The notes under the pieces: generated by a model
What the model saw: only the letters and a program-made list of their open reading frames with translations
What the model was told of the DNA's origin: nothing
Database searches by the model: none
Shown here: positions 13,348-21,583 of the stretch, piece by piece
Position numbering within the stretch: the stretch's first letter is position 1
Layout of the letters: the number at the start of each line of letters is the position of its first letter
Program-made: the position numbers and the translations under genes
Assembly (NCBI GenBank): GCA_900547315.1
Contig: URGI01000018.1
Span: forward strand, 1-29,965
Source of the DNA: an uncultured Eubacteriales bacterium
GTDB taxonomy: Bacteria > Bacillota > Clostridia > Oscillospirales > Oscillospiraceae
DNA length: 29,965 nt
Reading direction: 5' to 3'

Positions 13348-13749
13348 TTATTCAGCCTCCATTATCGCGCGGAAAAGCTCCTCCGCGCGCTCCGTCCGCC
13401 CCTGCAGATATAGCCAGCCGAACAGCGCCTCAAGCCCTGTCGCAGCGTGGTACTGCCCGATATCCGCATTATGCGGCACGGAATTGACCTTCGCGTTCCG
13501 CCCGCGGCGGTACACCGAAGCCTCCTCGGAGTCCAGCAGCGGCAGGATCTTCTCCGCCGCGCGCGCCTGCGCCGGGGCGTTAACGTATGAAACCGTCTGC
13601 TTATGAAGCTGCGCGACGGAGCTGTTCGCCCTCGTGCACAGCATTGTGCGGGTGAGCAGCTCGTACACCGCGTCCCCGACATGCGCCAGCGCCAGCATAC
13701 TAAGCTTGTTGGCGTCCAGCGCGGTCATATCCGGTTTGAAATAATCCAT
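13348..13749 (-). CDS. mrnC: Mini-ribonuclease III
   Basis: A 133-residue RNase III-like protein without a double-stranded RNA binding domain. In Firmicutes it matures the ends of 23S rRNA. The catalytic signature LAHVGDAVYE spans 21-30 (D26 and E30 as metal ligands), and the second acidic motif TGLEALFGWLYL has E107. The nuclease core also contains LHKQTVSYVNAPAQA. The stop abuts the rqcH start, and the start is 10 bp after ftsK, so it sits inside a four-gene operon. RNA processing and ribosome rescue are thus co-expressed. Confidence 0.94.
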   Translation of the reverse strand: MDYFKPDMTALDANKLSMLALAHVGDAVYELLTRTMLCTRANSSVAQLHKQTVSYVNAPAQARAAEKILPLLDSEEASVYRRGRNAKVNSVPHNADIGQYHAATGLEALFGWLYLQGRTERAEELFRAIMEAE

Positions 13750-13759
13750 TTTATCTTAT

Positions 13760-16399
13760 CTAGTCTTCCTCATCGTTCATGGTGTCGGCCATATCCGCCG
13801 CAAGCTCGGCACCGACGTCGCTCGCAAGGCCAAGCTGCACCTTCAGCGCGTTCCAGCCGTCGCGGTCGATAACGACGCTGCGCGGCTTCGCGCCCTCGTA
13901 GGGGCCGACAACGCCCAGCTCTTCCATCTGATCGACAATGCGTGCCGCTCTGGAATAACCCAGCTTTATGCGCCGCTGGAGCATCGAGACAGAGCATTGC
14001 TTCATCTCCAGCACGACCTCGACAGCCTGCGGCAGCATCTCGTCGTAGCTGCCCATGAGCGAATCCTCGTCCTTGTCGTCCTTGGAATCCGCCGCGCCCT
14101 TTTTGTCCTCGGCGGCCTTGTCCATGAATTCCTCGATCTCAGAGTTCACCTGCGCTCCGCCGGTGCTCTCCTTGATGAACTGTATAACATCCTCACGCTC
14201 CTCGTCGGAGACGAACGCACCCTGAATGCGCGTGGGTTTGCCGCAGCCGACGGGAGAATACAGCATATCGCCCATGCCGACAAGCTTTTCCGCGCCGGCC
14301 TGGTCAAGAATTATGCGGCTCTCCATCGCGGACGAGACGGCAAACGCGATCCTCGACGGGATATTCGCCTTCATAAGACCGGTTATGACGTCCGCCGACG
14401 GACGCTGTGTCGCAATGACGAGGTGCATACCGGCGGCGCGCCCCATCTGGGCGACGCGGCATATGCTCTCCTCGACCTCCTTGGAGGCGACGAGCATGAG
14501 GTCTGCAAGCTCGTCTATGACGATGACGACCTGCGGAATCGTCGCTTCGCCGGTCTCGGCGCAGTGCTTATTGTAATTTGCGATGTCACGCACACCGGCC
14601 TCGGAGAAGAGGCGGTAGCGCTTCATCATCTCGACGACCGACCATTGCAGCGCGCCCGCCGCTTTCTTCGGATCGGTGACGACCGGAACATACAGATGCG
14701 GGATGCCGTTATATACGCCAAGCTCCACCATCTTCGGGTCGATCATTATCAGGCGAACCTCGTCAGGACGCGCCTTGTACAACAGGCTCAGTATCAGCGA
14801 ATTCATGCACACGGATTTGCCGGAGCCTGTCGTACCTGCGATAAGCATATGCGGCAGTTTTGCAATGTTGCCGACTATGCACTCGCCGCCGATATCCTTG
14901 CCCAGTGCAAAGCTGAGCTTCGATTTTGCGCTTGTAAAGCGCTGCGACTCGATTATATCGCGCAGGTACACGGTGCTGACGATCTTGTTCGGCACCTCGA
15001 TGCCGACGGTCGCCACCATGTTCGGTATCGGCGCGACGCGGACATTCATAACTCCGAGCGCCAGCGCCAGATCGCCGGCGAGGTTCGTGACCTTGGCAAG
15101 CTTCAGCCCCTGCTCAAGCTCGATGTCATAGCGCGTCACCGTGGGGCCGCGGGTTATGTTCGTTATCGGCGAATTGACACCGAAGCTGTTGAGCGCCTTT
15201 TCAAGCCGATCGCGGTTGACCATTATCTCGTCGCGGCAGTCGGCCACCGTGCCGGAGCCTGCGCGCAGGAGCGATGTCGGCGGGAACACATAGTCCCCGT
15301 CCGCCGCCTGAGCTGCCTGTACGGCACTCTCCACAGCCTTTGCCTCCGCGTCGACCTCGTCTCGCTTGACCTTTTTCGCCTTCGGCGGGTCGTTTATCTC
15401 CGCGGCCATCGCAACGGGCGCGGGCTTTACCTTGCGCCTGATCGGGAACTCACGGAAGCCGTCACCCAGATCGTCGTTCTCCGCCGCCTTGGGCTGCGGC
15501 TCTGGGATAACAACGGGCGCGGGCTGGGTCTCTTCCGGTCTGTCGTCCGGAAGCTTCCTGCGCACCTTGGCTTTCTTCGCCTTTGTCTCAGGCTCGGCCG
15601 GAGTCTCAAACCGATTGAGCGGCAGCGCCTCCTCGTCGTCCCCAAGCGGGATATCTATCTGATACGCGCTGCGGCGGGACGCAGGTGCGGCTGCCGGAAC
15701 GTCGGACGCATTACGCGCGGACTTTCTCGCTGTGCGCTCCTGTCTTATCTCCGGCTCGTCGTACATCGCCGGATCATACTGCGCATGGCTTCTCTCGCGG
15801 ATTTTCTTGATTATATCGGATATGCTGGAATTACACGCCGTTATGAGACACAGCGCGAACAGCGCCAGCAGCAGCGGGAACGCGCCGTATACGCTGAACA
15901 GCTTTTTCAGCGCCAGCGACAGAAGTCCGCCGACCGCGCCGCCGCATTCCAGCGCCTTGCCCTGTCTGAACAGCGTTTCCGTCAGCATTTTGATTTCAGT
16001 CTCTTCAGCCGGAAAATCGTAAAACATAAGGTTGCTCATCGCGGCAAAAATTACCGGCAGCACCAGTGCACAGCATACGCGCGCCGCGACAGGACGCCCC
16101 TTATGGAAGCCGAGTATGTATGCCGACAACAAAAATGCCGGCACAGCGAGCCAGAAGCCCCAGCCAATGAAGCCCTTTATACCGTCCGTAAAAAACGAGA
16201 TGAACGCACCGTCGGTATTGAACATGCCGACTGCCGTGAACACCGCGAGAAACAGAAAGACAAACGCACCAGCCTCGCGCCGTATCGGCGGAGCCGGAGG
16301 CGCGGGAGGCGGAGTATTGTCCTTTTCGGGCGTCTTCTTTGCCTTTGTCTGAGTTTTCGTTTTTGTTGATGTACTCTTTTTACCCTTAGTTTGTGCCAT
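13760..16399 (-). CDS. ftsK: FtsK/SpoIIIE DNA translocase
   Basis: A septal membrane ATPase that pumps chromosomal DNA across the division (or sporulation) septum. It has 879 residues. A basic, proline-rich N-terminus (1-40) precedes four membrane helices (about 43-62, 75-97, 106-125 and 170-188). A charged, low-complexity linker follows (200-385, rich in P, A, K, E), then the alpha/beta motor domain. Walker A is GTTGSGKS (522-529), Walker B VVIVIDE (624-630), with DPKMVELGVYNGIPHL between them. The C-terminal gamma winged helix (about 805-865, RRIKLGYSRAARIVDQMEELG) reads polar guide sequences. AAAGGA lies seven bases before the ATG. The gap to uppP is 17 bp. Whether it is the division (FtsK/SftA) or sporulation (SpoIIIE) paralogue cannot be told from sequence alone. 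Confidence 0.95.
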   Translation of the reverse strand: MAQTKGKKSTSTKTKTQTKAKKTPEKDNTPPPAPPAPPIRREAGAFVFLFLAVFTAVGMFNTDGAFISFFTDGIKGFIGWGFWLAVPAFLLSAYILGFHKGRPVAARVCCALVLPVIFAAMSNLMFYDFPAEETEIKMLTETLFRQGKALECGGAVGGLLSLALKKLFSVYGAFPLLLALFALCLITACNSSISDIIKKIRERSHAQYDPAMYDEPEIRQERTARKSARNASDVPAAAPASRRSAYQIDIPLGDDEEALPLNRFETPAEPETKAKKAKVRRKLPDDRPEETQPAPVVIPEPQPKAAENDDLGDGFREFPIRRKVKPAPVAMAAEINDPPKAKKVKRDEVDAEAKAVESAVQAAQAADGDYVFPPTSLLRAGSGTVADCRDEIMVNRDRLEKALNSFGVNSPITNITRGPTVTRYDIELEQGLKLAKVTNLAGDLALALGVMNVRVAPIPNMVATVGIEVPNKIVSTVYLRDIIESQRFTSAKSKLSFALGKDIGGECIVGNIAKLPHMLIAGTTGSGKSVCMNSLILSLLYKARPDEVRLIMIDPKMVELGVYNGIPHLYVPVVTDPKKAAGALQWSVVEMMKRYRLFSEAGVRDIANYNKHCAETGEATIPQVVIVIDELADLMLVASKEVEESICRVAQMGRAAGMHLVIATQRPSADVITGLMKANIPSRIAFAVSSAMESRIILDQAGAEKLVGMGDMLYSPVGCGKPTRIQGAFVSDEEREDVIQFIKESTGGAQVNSEIEEFMDKAAEDKKGAADSKDDKDEDSLMGSYDEMLPQAVEVVLEMKQCSVSMLQRRIKLGYSRAARIVDQMEELGVVGPYEGAKPRSVVIDRDGWNALKVQLGLASDVGAELAADMADTMNDEED

Positions 16400-16416
16400 T
16401 ATCGGTTCCTTTCCGG

Positions 16417-17250
16417 TCAGAATATCATCGAGAGAACTATCGTCAGCGCGCCCGCGACCCAGCAGTAGTACGCAAAGCCGCCGAATTTGCTGTTTTTGGA
16501 TATGTACTTGAGAAGGCTGATAGCGCCGATGCCGGACACCATAGCCACTGCCGTGCCGATAAGATAGGCCGGCATATACTGCATGTCGATTCCCTCGCGC
16601 ACCGCGTCAACAAGGCTCAGGATGTTCGCCCCGAGCACTGCGGGCAGCGACATCAGGAACGAGAACTTCACCGCGAAGTCGCGGCGCAGGCCGGTTGCGA
16701 TGCCGGCGGTTATCGTGGTTCCCGAGCGGGAGAGCCCGGGTATCGTCGCAACGCACTGGCACAGGCCGATGATAAGCGCGTCCCATACGGTCATGCTGTT
16801 TTCGTTTTTGCGGCCGGGCTTCATCTTATCTGAGACATAGAGCATCGCGCCGGTGAGTATCAGAGCCAGACCTATGAACACGTTATTATAGTATAGGCCC
16901 TCCAGCATGTCGTTTATGGGCAGAATGAGAAACAGCGGCAGTGTCGCAAGGACAATCATAAAGAAGAGCCTTGCCGCGGGATAGCGCTCCTGCCGTTCTC
17001 CGGCGCGCGGGCCGAGATTTGCAAACGCCAGCACCTCATAGAACATGTCAACAATGTCCTGCCAATAGACGATGCAGATGGAAATCAGCGTTCCGAGATG
17101 CAGCAGCACATCGAAGAACATATGCCCGTTTTCGGTCGTGGTCATGCCGAAGAGATTATTCAGAATGGCAAGATGGCCGGAGCTTGATATCGGCAGGAAT
17201 TCGGCTATTCCCTGCACCAGCCCCAGTATTATCGCGTTGATCACCGTCAT
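16417..17250 (-). CDS. uppP: Undecaprenyl-diphosphatase
   Basis: An integral membrane phosphatase (BacA/UppP) that converts undecaprenyl diphosphate to the monophosphate, recycling the lipid carrier for peptidoglycan; overexpression gives bacitracin resistance. It has 277 residues with about eight hydrophobic helices. The catalytic motifs are EFLPISSSGHL (E17 to L27) and PGLSRSGTT (171-179, with R175). An in-frame GTG exists at 17256, but ATG 17250 is chosen because GGGGGA lies eight bases before it. The gene heads the operon uppP-ftsK-mrnC-rqcH. Confidence 0.95.
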   Translation of the reverse strand: MTVINAIILGLVQGIAEFLPISSSGHLAILNNLFGMTTTENGHMFFDVLLHLGTLISICIVYWQDIVDMFYEVLAFANLGPRAGERQERYPAARLFFMIVLATLPLFLILPINDMLEGLYYNNVFIGLALILTGAMLYVSDKMKPGRKNENSMTVWDALIIGLCQCVATIPGLSRSGTTITAGIATGLRRDFAVKFSFLMSLPAVLGANILSLVDAVREGIDMQYMPAYLIGTAVAMVSGIGAISLLKYISKNSKFGGFAYYCWVAGALTIVLSMIF

Positions 17251-17285
17251 CGGCACATTCCCCCATGATAATTTCTATACATCTG

Positions 17286-17317
17286 ATTATATTACCATAT
17301 TTTTCGGATAAACACAA
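17286..17317 (-). promoter_or_regulatory. Probable promoter of the uppP operon
   Basis: On the minus strand TTGTGT (17317-17312) is 17 bp from TAATAT (17294-17289), which overlaps a perfect TATAAT at 17291-17286. The site is about 40 bp before the uppP start. Confidence 0.55.
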
Positions 17318-17351
17318 GACTTCGCTTTGTTCAAAAATCTGTTCACGGCAC

Positions 17352-17383
17352 AAAAGAAAAGGGGGCGGCACAGCGGCCGCCCC
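17352..17383 (-). terminator. Terminator of the patatin-like gene
   Basis: An 8-bp all-GC stem (GGGGCGGC with GCCGCCCC) and a 6-base loop, followed by C, TTTTCTTTT on the minus strand, nine bases after the stop codon. Confidence 0.9.
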
Positions 17384-17391
17384 ATAAACCG

Positions 17392-18468
17392 TTATTCTCT
17401 GCTCTCTTCGAGCTTTGCAACAAGCTCGGTGTCTTTATATATCCGCATGTTGTCAATGTCCTGCTTCGCCGCCGCATCCTCAAGCACCGCGATCAGCAGC
17501 TCGTAATAATCGCCCTCGGCGTCGAGGTGCCGCGCAACTCTCGGCAGGTCCCGCTCACAGAACTGCCGCAGGTTCTCCCCCGTTTCGAGGCTGTCGAGCA
17601 GCATATTGAGCGCTTCCCTGTCGGTCATGCTGCGCTCGATGTAATAATGCTTGCCATACAGGCCGTACAGAACGCGCTTCGCGTCGAGATAGCCTATCGC
17701 CATGTCGCGCCGCGACTGCTCCGCGTCGAAGTTCAGCACGCCGCCGAGGTCGGCGTTCGTGGCAATATATGTAACGTTCACGTCGTCCGGCATCTTAAAG
17801 CGGCGGTTATGGCCGATGCCCGGTATACGCACGGCGATTATATCCTTGTACCCGTTCGTGACGAGCGCGTGCAGCGGCAGAGTATCGACGAAGCCGCCGT
17901 CGGTATAGAATTTCCCGCCGAGCTTTTCCAGCTTGAAAGTCGGGTGATAAGCGCTTGCAAGAAGCATATCGCATATCTGATCCTCCGGCAGGTCGTTGAC
18001 CTTCACCTCAAGTGCCTTGCGGTCAGTAATTGAGACGGTCGCTATATACAGCTCCACGTCCGACTCCTTTATCGCCTTCGCGTCCACCACCTCGCGCACC
18101 CACGCGCGCAGGGGCGCGACGTCAAGCCCGCGGTTTTTGATGATCTCCAGCGCTTCCGGTATGAGCCGCTGAACATCGTCAAGCCCGATATCCCCGTTGA
18201 ATGCGCGGCTGAGGTTCTCCTCCTGCTCCTCGTCAAGCTCTATCACCTTGCCGAGCTTCATATTGTTCCATGCGTCTATCGCGCGCGGAAGATCGCGCAT
18301 GGCCATAAGCCCGCCGTTTAGTGCGCCGACCGAGGTTCCGGAAACGGCGTTATACTTTATTCCCGCCTCGTCCAGAGCCTGCCACACGCCTATCTCATAG
18401 CCGCCCTTCGCCCCGCCGCCCTCAAGGGCAATGGCATAGGTTTTGCTGTTGTCGATTTTCAGCTCCAT
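17392..18468 (-). CDS. Patatin-like phospholipase family protein
   Basis: A 358-residue predicted serine lipid acyl hydrolase. It has the oxyanion-hole glycine motif EGGGAKGGYEIGV (16-28), the nucleophile elbow GTSVG with S46, and the catalytic aspartate in TDGG (D190), which form the Ser-Asp dyad of patatins. There is no signal peptide or membrane helix, so it is probably cytosolic. The last about 130 residues are charged and helical and are not part of the core fold. It is a single-gene unit with its own terminator, divergent from folD. The family includes RssA-type bacterial proteins and phospholipases; the natural substrate is unknown. Confidence 0.92.
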   Translation of the reverse strand: MELKIDNSKTYAIALEGGGAKGGYEIGVWQALDEAGIKYNAVSGTSVGALNGGLMAMRDLPRAIDAWNNMKLGKVIELDEEQEENLSRAFNGDIGLDDVQRLIPEALEIIKNRGLDVAPLRAWVREVVDAKAIKESDVELYIATVSITDRKALEVKVNDLPEDQICDMLLASAYHPTFKLEKLGGKFYTDGGFVDTLPLHALVTNGYKDIIAVRIPGIGHNRRFKMPDDVNVTYIATNADLGGVLNFDAEQSRRDMAIGYLDAKRVLYGLYGKHYYIERSMTDREALNMLLDSLETGENLRQFCERDLPRVARHLDAEGDYYELLIAVLEDAAAKQDIDNMRIYKDTELVAKLEESRE

Positions 18469-18493
18469 GCTATCCTCCGGTACATTAAATTAG

Positions 18494-18522
18494 ATTATAA
18501 ATTGAAATAAGGACAAATTCAG
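18494..18522 (-). promoter_or_regulatory. Possible promoter of the patatin-like gene
   Basis: A perfect -10 TATAAT (18499-18494, minus strand), 17 bp from a poor -35, CTGAAT (18522-18517), about 25 bp before the start codon and its CGGAGG ribosome binding site. It lies back to back with the folD promoter. Confidence 0.45.
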
Positions 18523-18552
18523 TATATCACAACGCAGCGGAGCTGCGCAAGC

Positions 18553-18581
18553 TTGACATCATTTCCACCGCGGGATATAAT
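18553..18581 (+). promoter_or_regulatory. Consensus promoter of folD
   Basis: TTGACA (18553-18558) and TATAAT (18576-18581), both perfect, are exactly 17 bp apart, with an AT-rich stretch after. Transcription would start near 18588, giving a leader of under 30 nt. It rules out any start upstream of ATG 18616. Confidence 0.92.
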
Positions 18582-18615
18582 TATTTTATTATATTATTAT
18601 TTGGAGTACGCCTAT

Positions 18616-19470
18616 ATGAGCTGCCGTATTTTAAAAGGCGCGCCGGTCGCCGCCGAAATAGATAAAAGAACCGCCGAACTCACAGCCAGGCTCAGCGCCA
18701 GAGGCGTCATGCCCACGCTTGCAATAGTTCGCGTCGGCGAGCGGGACAGCGATCTCGCGTACGAGCGCGCAGTGGTCAGGCGCTGCGGCGCGCTCGGTAT
18801 CTGCGTGCGTCTCGCCGCGCTGACGAGCGAGGCCGGCCAGACGGAGCTGATGGACAGCGTCCGCGCGCTTAACGACGATCATAGCGTACACGGCATCATC
18901 CTCTTGCGCCCGCTTCCGGATGGGCTCGACGCGCTTGCGGCCTGCGCTGCAATCTCGCCCGAAAAGGACGTTGACGGTGTCTGCCCCAGCTCGATGGCGC
19001 GGATATATTCCGGCCGCGGGAACGGCTTTTCGCCGTGCACCGCGCAGTCCTGCATGGAGATAATCGCCCACTACGGCGTGGAGCTTGAGGGCAAACGCGT
19101 CGCGGTGCTGGGGCGGAGTCTCGTTGTGGGAAAGCCCGCGGCCATGCTCCTCGCCGCCGCGAACGCCACCGTCACCATATTTCACAGCCGCAGCGGCGAC
19201 TATACCCCCGCCGTACGCAGCGCAGATATTGTCGTTTCCGCCGTAGGCAAACCGGAGCTTTTCGGCGCGGAGTATTTCAGCAAGGATCAGACCGTTATCG
19301 ACATCGGCATAAGCTGGTCGGAGCGCAAGAACCGCTTCACCGGCGACGTGGACTTTGACGCGGCGGAGCCGATCGTCAGCGCGATAACGCCCGTGCCCGG
19401 CGGCGTCGGCAGCGTTACGACCGCAGTGCTCGCGCTGCACGTCGCTCAGGCGGCGGAAAATAATACTTGA
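18616..19470 (+). CDS. folD: FolD-family methylenetetrahydrofolate dehydrogenase/cyclohydrolase, divergent active site
   Basis: FolD interconverts 5,10-methylene-THF, 5,10-methenyl-THF and 10-formyl-THF using NADP. This copy has 284 residues. The folate-binding Tyr is kept (Y49 in LAYE), KDVDG is kept (117-121, D120), and the dinucleotide loop is present (GRSLVVGKP, 166-174) with the C-terminal PVPGGVG motif. Two usually invariant residues are changed. The catalytic Lys of the YxxxK motif is Val53, and the Gln of the GILVQLPLP motif is replaced (GIILLRPLP, L97). These two residues are tied to cyclohydrolase chemistry, so the enzyme may be dehydrogenase-only or altered. The start ATG 18616 has GGAG nine bases upstream and follows a consensus promoter. 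Folate genes lie downstream. Confidence 0.9.
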   Translation: MSCRILKGAPVAAEIDKRTAELTARLSARGVMPTLAIVRVGERDSDLAYERAVVRRCGALGICVRLAALTSEAGQTELMDSVRALNDDHSVHGIILLRPLPDGLDALAACAAISPEKDVDGVCPSSMARIYSGRGNGFSPCTAQSCMEIIAHYGVELEGKRVAVLGRSLVVGKPAAMLLAAANATVTIFHSRSGDYTPAVRSADIVVSAVGKPELFGAEYFSKDQTVIDIGISWSERKNRFTGDVDFDAAEPIVSAITPVPGGVGSVTTAVLALHVAQAAENNT

Positions 19471-19495
19471 AAAACATTAGGTTTTCAAGTATAAC
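19467..19495 (+). promoter_or_regulatory. Promoter of the folT riboswitch leader, overlapping the folD stop
   Basis: TTGAAA (19467-19472) spans the folD stop codon and is 17 bp from TATAAC (19490-19495). Transcription would start near 19502, at the foot of the hairpin at 19501-19523. The two hexamers lie in an imperfect inverted repeat (ATACTTGAAAA with TTTTCAAGTAT). Confidence 0.6.
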
Positions 19496-19500
19496 TTGTA

Positions 19501-19523
19501 TGTGCCCCGCATGACGGGGCACA
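19501..19523 (+). other. GC-rich hairpin at the folD/folT boundary
   Basis: A perfect 9-bp stem (TGTGCCCCG with CGGGGCACA) and a CATGA loop, followed by GAATTTG rather than a clean U tract. It may be a weak terminator for folD, or a 5' stabilising hairpin on the riboswitch transcript that starts beside it. Confidence 0.6.
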
Positions 19524-19535
19524 GAATTTGAAAGT

Positions 19536-19646
19536 GTCAGAGTAGGGTTCGGCGCGTCAAGTGCTGCGGGATGGGAAGTTGTCCGCAGACGAAGTCATCC
19601 GGAATATACCGTGATGGCGCGGTGCCGCTCCCGCGTCCGCTGCCGC
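19536..19646 (+). promoter_or_regulatory. Tetrahydrofolate (THF) riboswitch
   Basis: The conserved blocks of the THF aptamer appear in order: GAGTAG (19540), GCGTCAAGTG (19554), GGGATGG (19568), GTTGTC, ACGAAG (19589), GGCGCGGTG (19616) and TCCGCT (19636), with CAG/CTG closing the base. THF riboswitches are known in Clostridia upstream of folT and folate biosynthesis genes and usually turn expression off when reduced folates are abundant. The gene 75 bp downstream is folT, which fits. Confidence 0.95.
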
Positions 19647-19677
19647 TGAAGGATCACTATCTCCATGGGATAACTAT

Positions 19678-19707
19678 CTCCTTTTGTGGCAACTGTCACG
19701 AAAGGAG
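19678..19707 (+). promoter_or_regulatory. Ribosome-binding-site sequestering hairpin of the THF riboswitch
   Basis: An 11-bp stem (CTCCTTTTGTG with CACGAAAGGAG, one G-U pair) holds the folT Shine-Dalgarno AAAGGAG in its descending arm. It is followed by AATTTTTG, so it might also act as a weak terminator. It is the likely expression platform: ligand binding would favour this fold and shut off folT. Confidence 0.75.
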
Positions 19708-19720
19708 AATTTTTGAGAAC

Positions 19721-20251
19721 ATGAAAAAAATGACAACACGTCAGATGGCTGCCGACTCGATGCTCGCCGCAATGTGCGCCGTACTCGGCGCGGTCGCGCT
19801 CGACGTCGGGAACCTGAAAATCACCCTTGAAAGCGTGCCGATAATCGTCGGGGCGCTGCTGTTCGGCTCGCTCGACGGCGCCGCGATCGGCTTTGTCGGG
19901 ACGCTGGTATATCAGCTCCTGCGCTACGGCGTTTCCGTCACGACGCTGCTGTGGATACTCCCCTACGTCGTGTGCGGGCTGATTGTCGGACTGTACGCGC
20001 AGAAGCGCGGCTTCTCCCTCAGCACAAAGCAGACCATAATCATCGTCGTCATCGCGGAGCTTGTTGTTACCACGCTGAACACCGGCGTAATGTACATCGA
20101 CAGCAAGATATACGGCTACTATTCCGCCGTATACATCTTCGGCTCCATCGCCGTGCGCTACGCGATATGCGTCGGCAAGGCGATAGTCACCGGCGCACTG
20201 ATGCCGCCGCTGGTGCGGCTGCTGCGCGAAAGGGTCTTCAAGGCCGCGTGA
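19721..20251 (+). CDS. folT: ECF transporter S component, folate (FolT)
   Basis: The 176-residue substrate-binding membrane subunit of an energy-coupling-factor vitamin importer. It captures folate at the membrane and shares the EcfA/A'/T module, which is not in this window. It has about six hydrophobic segments (MAADSMLAAMCAVLGAVALD, VPIIVGALLFGSLDGAAIGFVG, TTLLWILPYVVCGLIVGLYA, TIIIVVIAELVVTTLNTGVMY, GSIAVRYAICVGKAIVTGAL). The THF riboswitch directly upstream identifies the vitamin. The ATG at 19721 is 13 bases from AAAGGAG, rather far; ATG 19730 is a second possibility. The frame stays open upstream, but that part is riboswitch RNA. It lies 45 bp before folC. Confidence 0.92.
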   Translation: MKKMTTRQMAADSMLAAMCAVLGAVALDVGNLKITLESVPIIVGALLFGSLDGAAIGFVGTLVYQLLRYGVSVTTLLWILPYVVCGLIVGLYAQKRGFSLSTKQTIIIVVIAELVVTTLNTGVMYIDSKIYGYYSAVYIFGSIAVRYAICVGKAIVTGALMPPLVRLLRERVFKAA

Positions 20252-20296
20252 TATGGTTTATCCAATGCTTACTAATTCTAAGAGGCGAATGTTCAG

Positions 20297-21583
20297 ATGA
20301 CTGCACATGAAGCAATAAATTACATAGAAAGCTGCACATGGAGCCGCACGAGACTCGGCCTTGGCCGTACGCGCGAGCTGCTTTCAAAGCTCGGCAACCC
20401 GCAGAAAAAGCTGCGCTTCATCCACGTCGCGGGGACGAACGGTAAAGGCTCTACCTGCGCGATGCTCGCGTCCGTCATGCAGAAGGCCGGATATAAAACG
20501 GCGCTCTACACCTCACCGTATATCTGCCGCTTCAACGAGCGGATGCAGATAAACGGCGTCGAGATTCCGGACGACCGGCTCGCGGAGCTTACGGAGCGCG
20601 TGAAGCCGATTGCCGAGGGCATGGCGGATCACCCAAGCCAGTTCGAGCTTGTCACCGCGATAGCGATGCTCTATTTTCTTGAGGAGCAATGCGACATCGT
20701 TGTGCTTGAGGTCGGTCTCGGCGGTGCGCTTGACAGCACGAATGCCATCGACTGTCCGGAGTGCGCCGTGATAACGACAATCGGCCTTGAGCACACCGAG
20801 TATCTCGGGCACACGCTGCCCGAGATTGCTTCGGCTAAGGCCGGAATAATCAAGCCCAATTGCGACGTTGTGTGCTACCGCAATGTTCCCGAGGTCGAAG
20901 AGGTTTTCGAGAAGACCTGCCGCGAGAACAACGCGCGGCTCGTCAAGGCGGATTTTGATTCCATCCGCCCGATATCGCACTCGCTGTCCGGCCAGAGCTT
21001 TGCATGGCGCAATTATACTTCCCTGCGCCTGCCTCTGCTCGGCACGCATCAGCTGAAAAACGCCGCTGTCGTGCTCGAAGTGCTCGATGTCCTGCGTTCA
21101 AAAGGCTGGAGTATCGGCGACGAGGCAGTCGTCTCCGGCCTTGCTGAGACTAAATGGCCGGTGCGCTTCGAGGTGCTGCGCGCGGAGCCGCCTGTCATCA
21201 TCGACGGCGCGCACAACCCCGAATGCGCCGAGGCGCTGGCCGCGAACCTGCGCGAATATCTGCCCGATGAGAAATGCGTATTTCTGATGGGTGTACTGGC
21301 CGATAAGGATTACCGGCAGATGCTCGCATCCCTCGCGCCGTACGCGGAGCGCTTCTTCTGCGTAACTCCGCCGAGTCCCCGCGCATTGGCGGCGGACAAG
21401 CTGGCGGAGCTTGTAAACGGCATGGGCATTCCGGCGCAGAGCTGCGGTGAGGTACAGACCGCGGCGGCGCTCGCTCTCAGCTGCGGCAAGCCCGTTATCG
21501 CCTGCGGCTCACTGTACCTCGCAGGCACCGCGCGCGACGCGCTTCTATCAATAATAAGAGGAGAAAAACAGACCAATGGATAA
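20297..21583 (+). CDS. folC: Bifunctional folylpolyglutamate synthase/dihydrofolate synthase
   Basis: A Mur-ligase-family enzyme that adds glutamate to folates (and to dihydropteroate), trapping them in the cell. It has 428 residues. The P-loop HVAGTNGKGST lies at 43-53, the family motif YTSPYICRFNERMQING follows near 70-86, and the Mg/glutamate-binding stretch VLEVGLGGALDSTNAI near 137-152. The C-terminal Mur-ligase domain has the motif IDGAHNPE. Only a weak AGAGG lies before the start, so it may rely on read-through translation from folT. Together with folT it forms import plus retention of folate. It overlaps surE by eight bases. Confidence 0.95.
   Translation: MTAHEAINYIESCTWSRTRLGLGRTRELLSKLGNPQKKLRFIHVAGTNGKGSTCAMLASVMQKAGYKTALYTSPYICRFNERMQINGVEIPDDRLAELTERVKPIAEGMADHPSQFELVTAIAMLYFLEEQCDIVVLEVGLGGALDSTNAIDCPECAVITTIGLEHTEYLGHTLPEIASAKAGIIKPNCDVVCYRNVPEVEEVFEKTCRENNARLVKADFDSIRPISHSLSGQSFAWRNYTSLRLPLLGTHQLKNAAVVLEVLDVLRSKGWSIGDEAVVSGLAETKWPVRFEVLRAEPPVIIDGAHNPECAEALAANLREYLPDEKCVFLMGVLADKDYRQMLASLAPYAERFFCVTPPSPRALAADKLAELVNGMGIPAQSCGEVQTAAALALSCGKPVIACGSLYLAGTARDALLSIIRGEKQTNG

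Noticed and set aside
15366..15662. Low-complexity P/A/K/E stretch in ftsK as a repeat or frameshift
   Set aside because: Such linkers between the membrane and motor domains are normal in FtsK/SpoIIIE and the frame stays open throughout.
13997..16369. A 790-residue open frame on the plus strand opposite ftsK
   Set aside because: It is the antisense of a certain FtsK gene, with R/L/H-rich composition and no domain.
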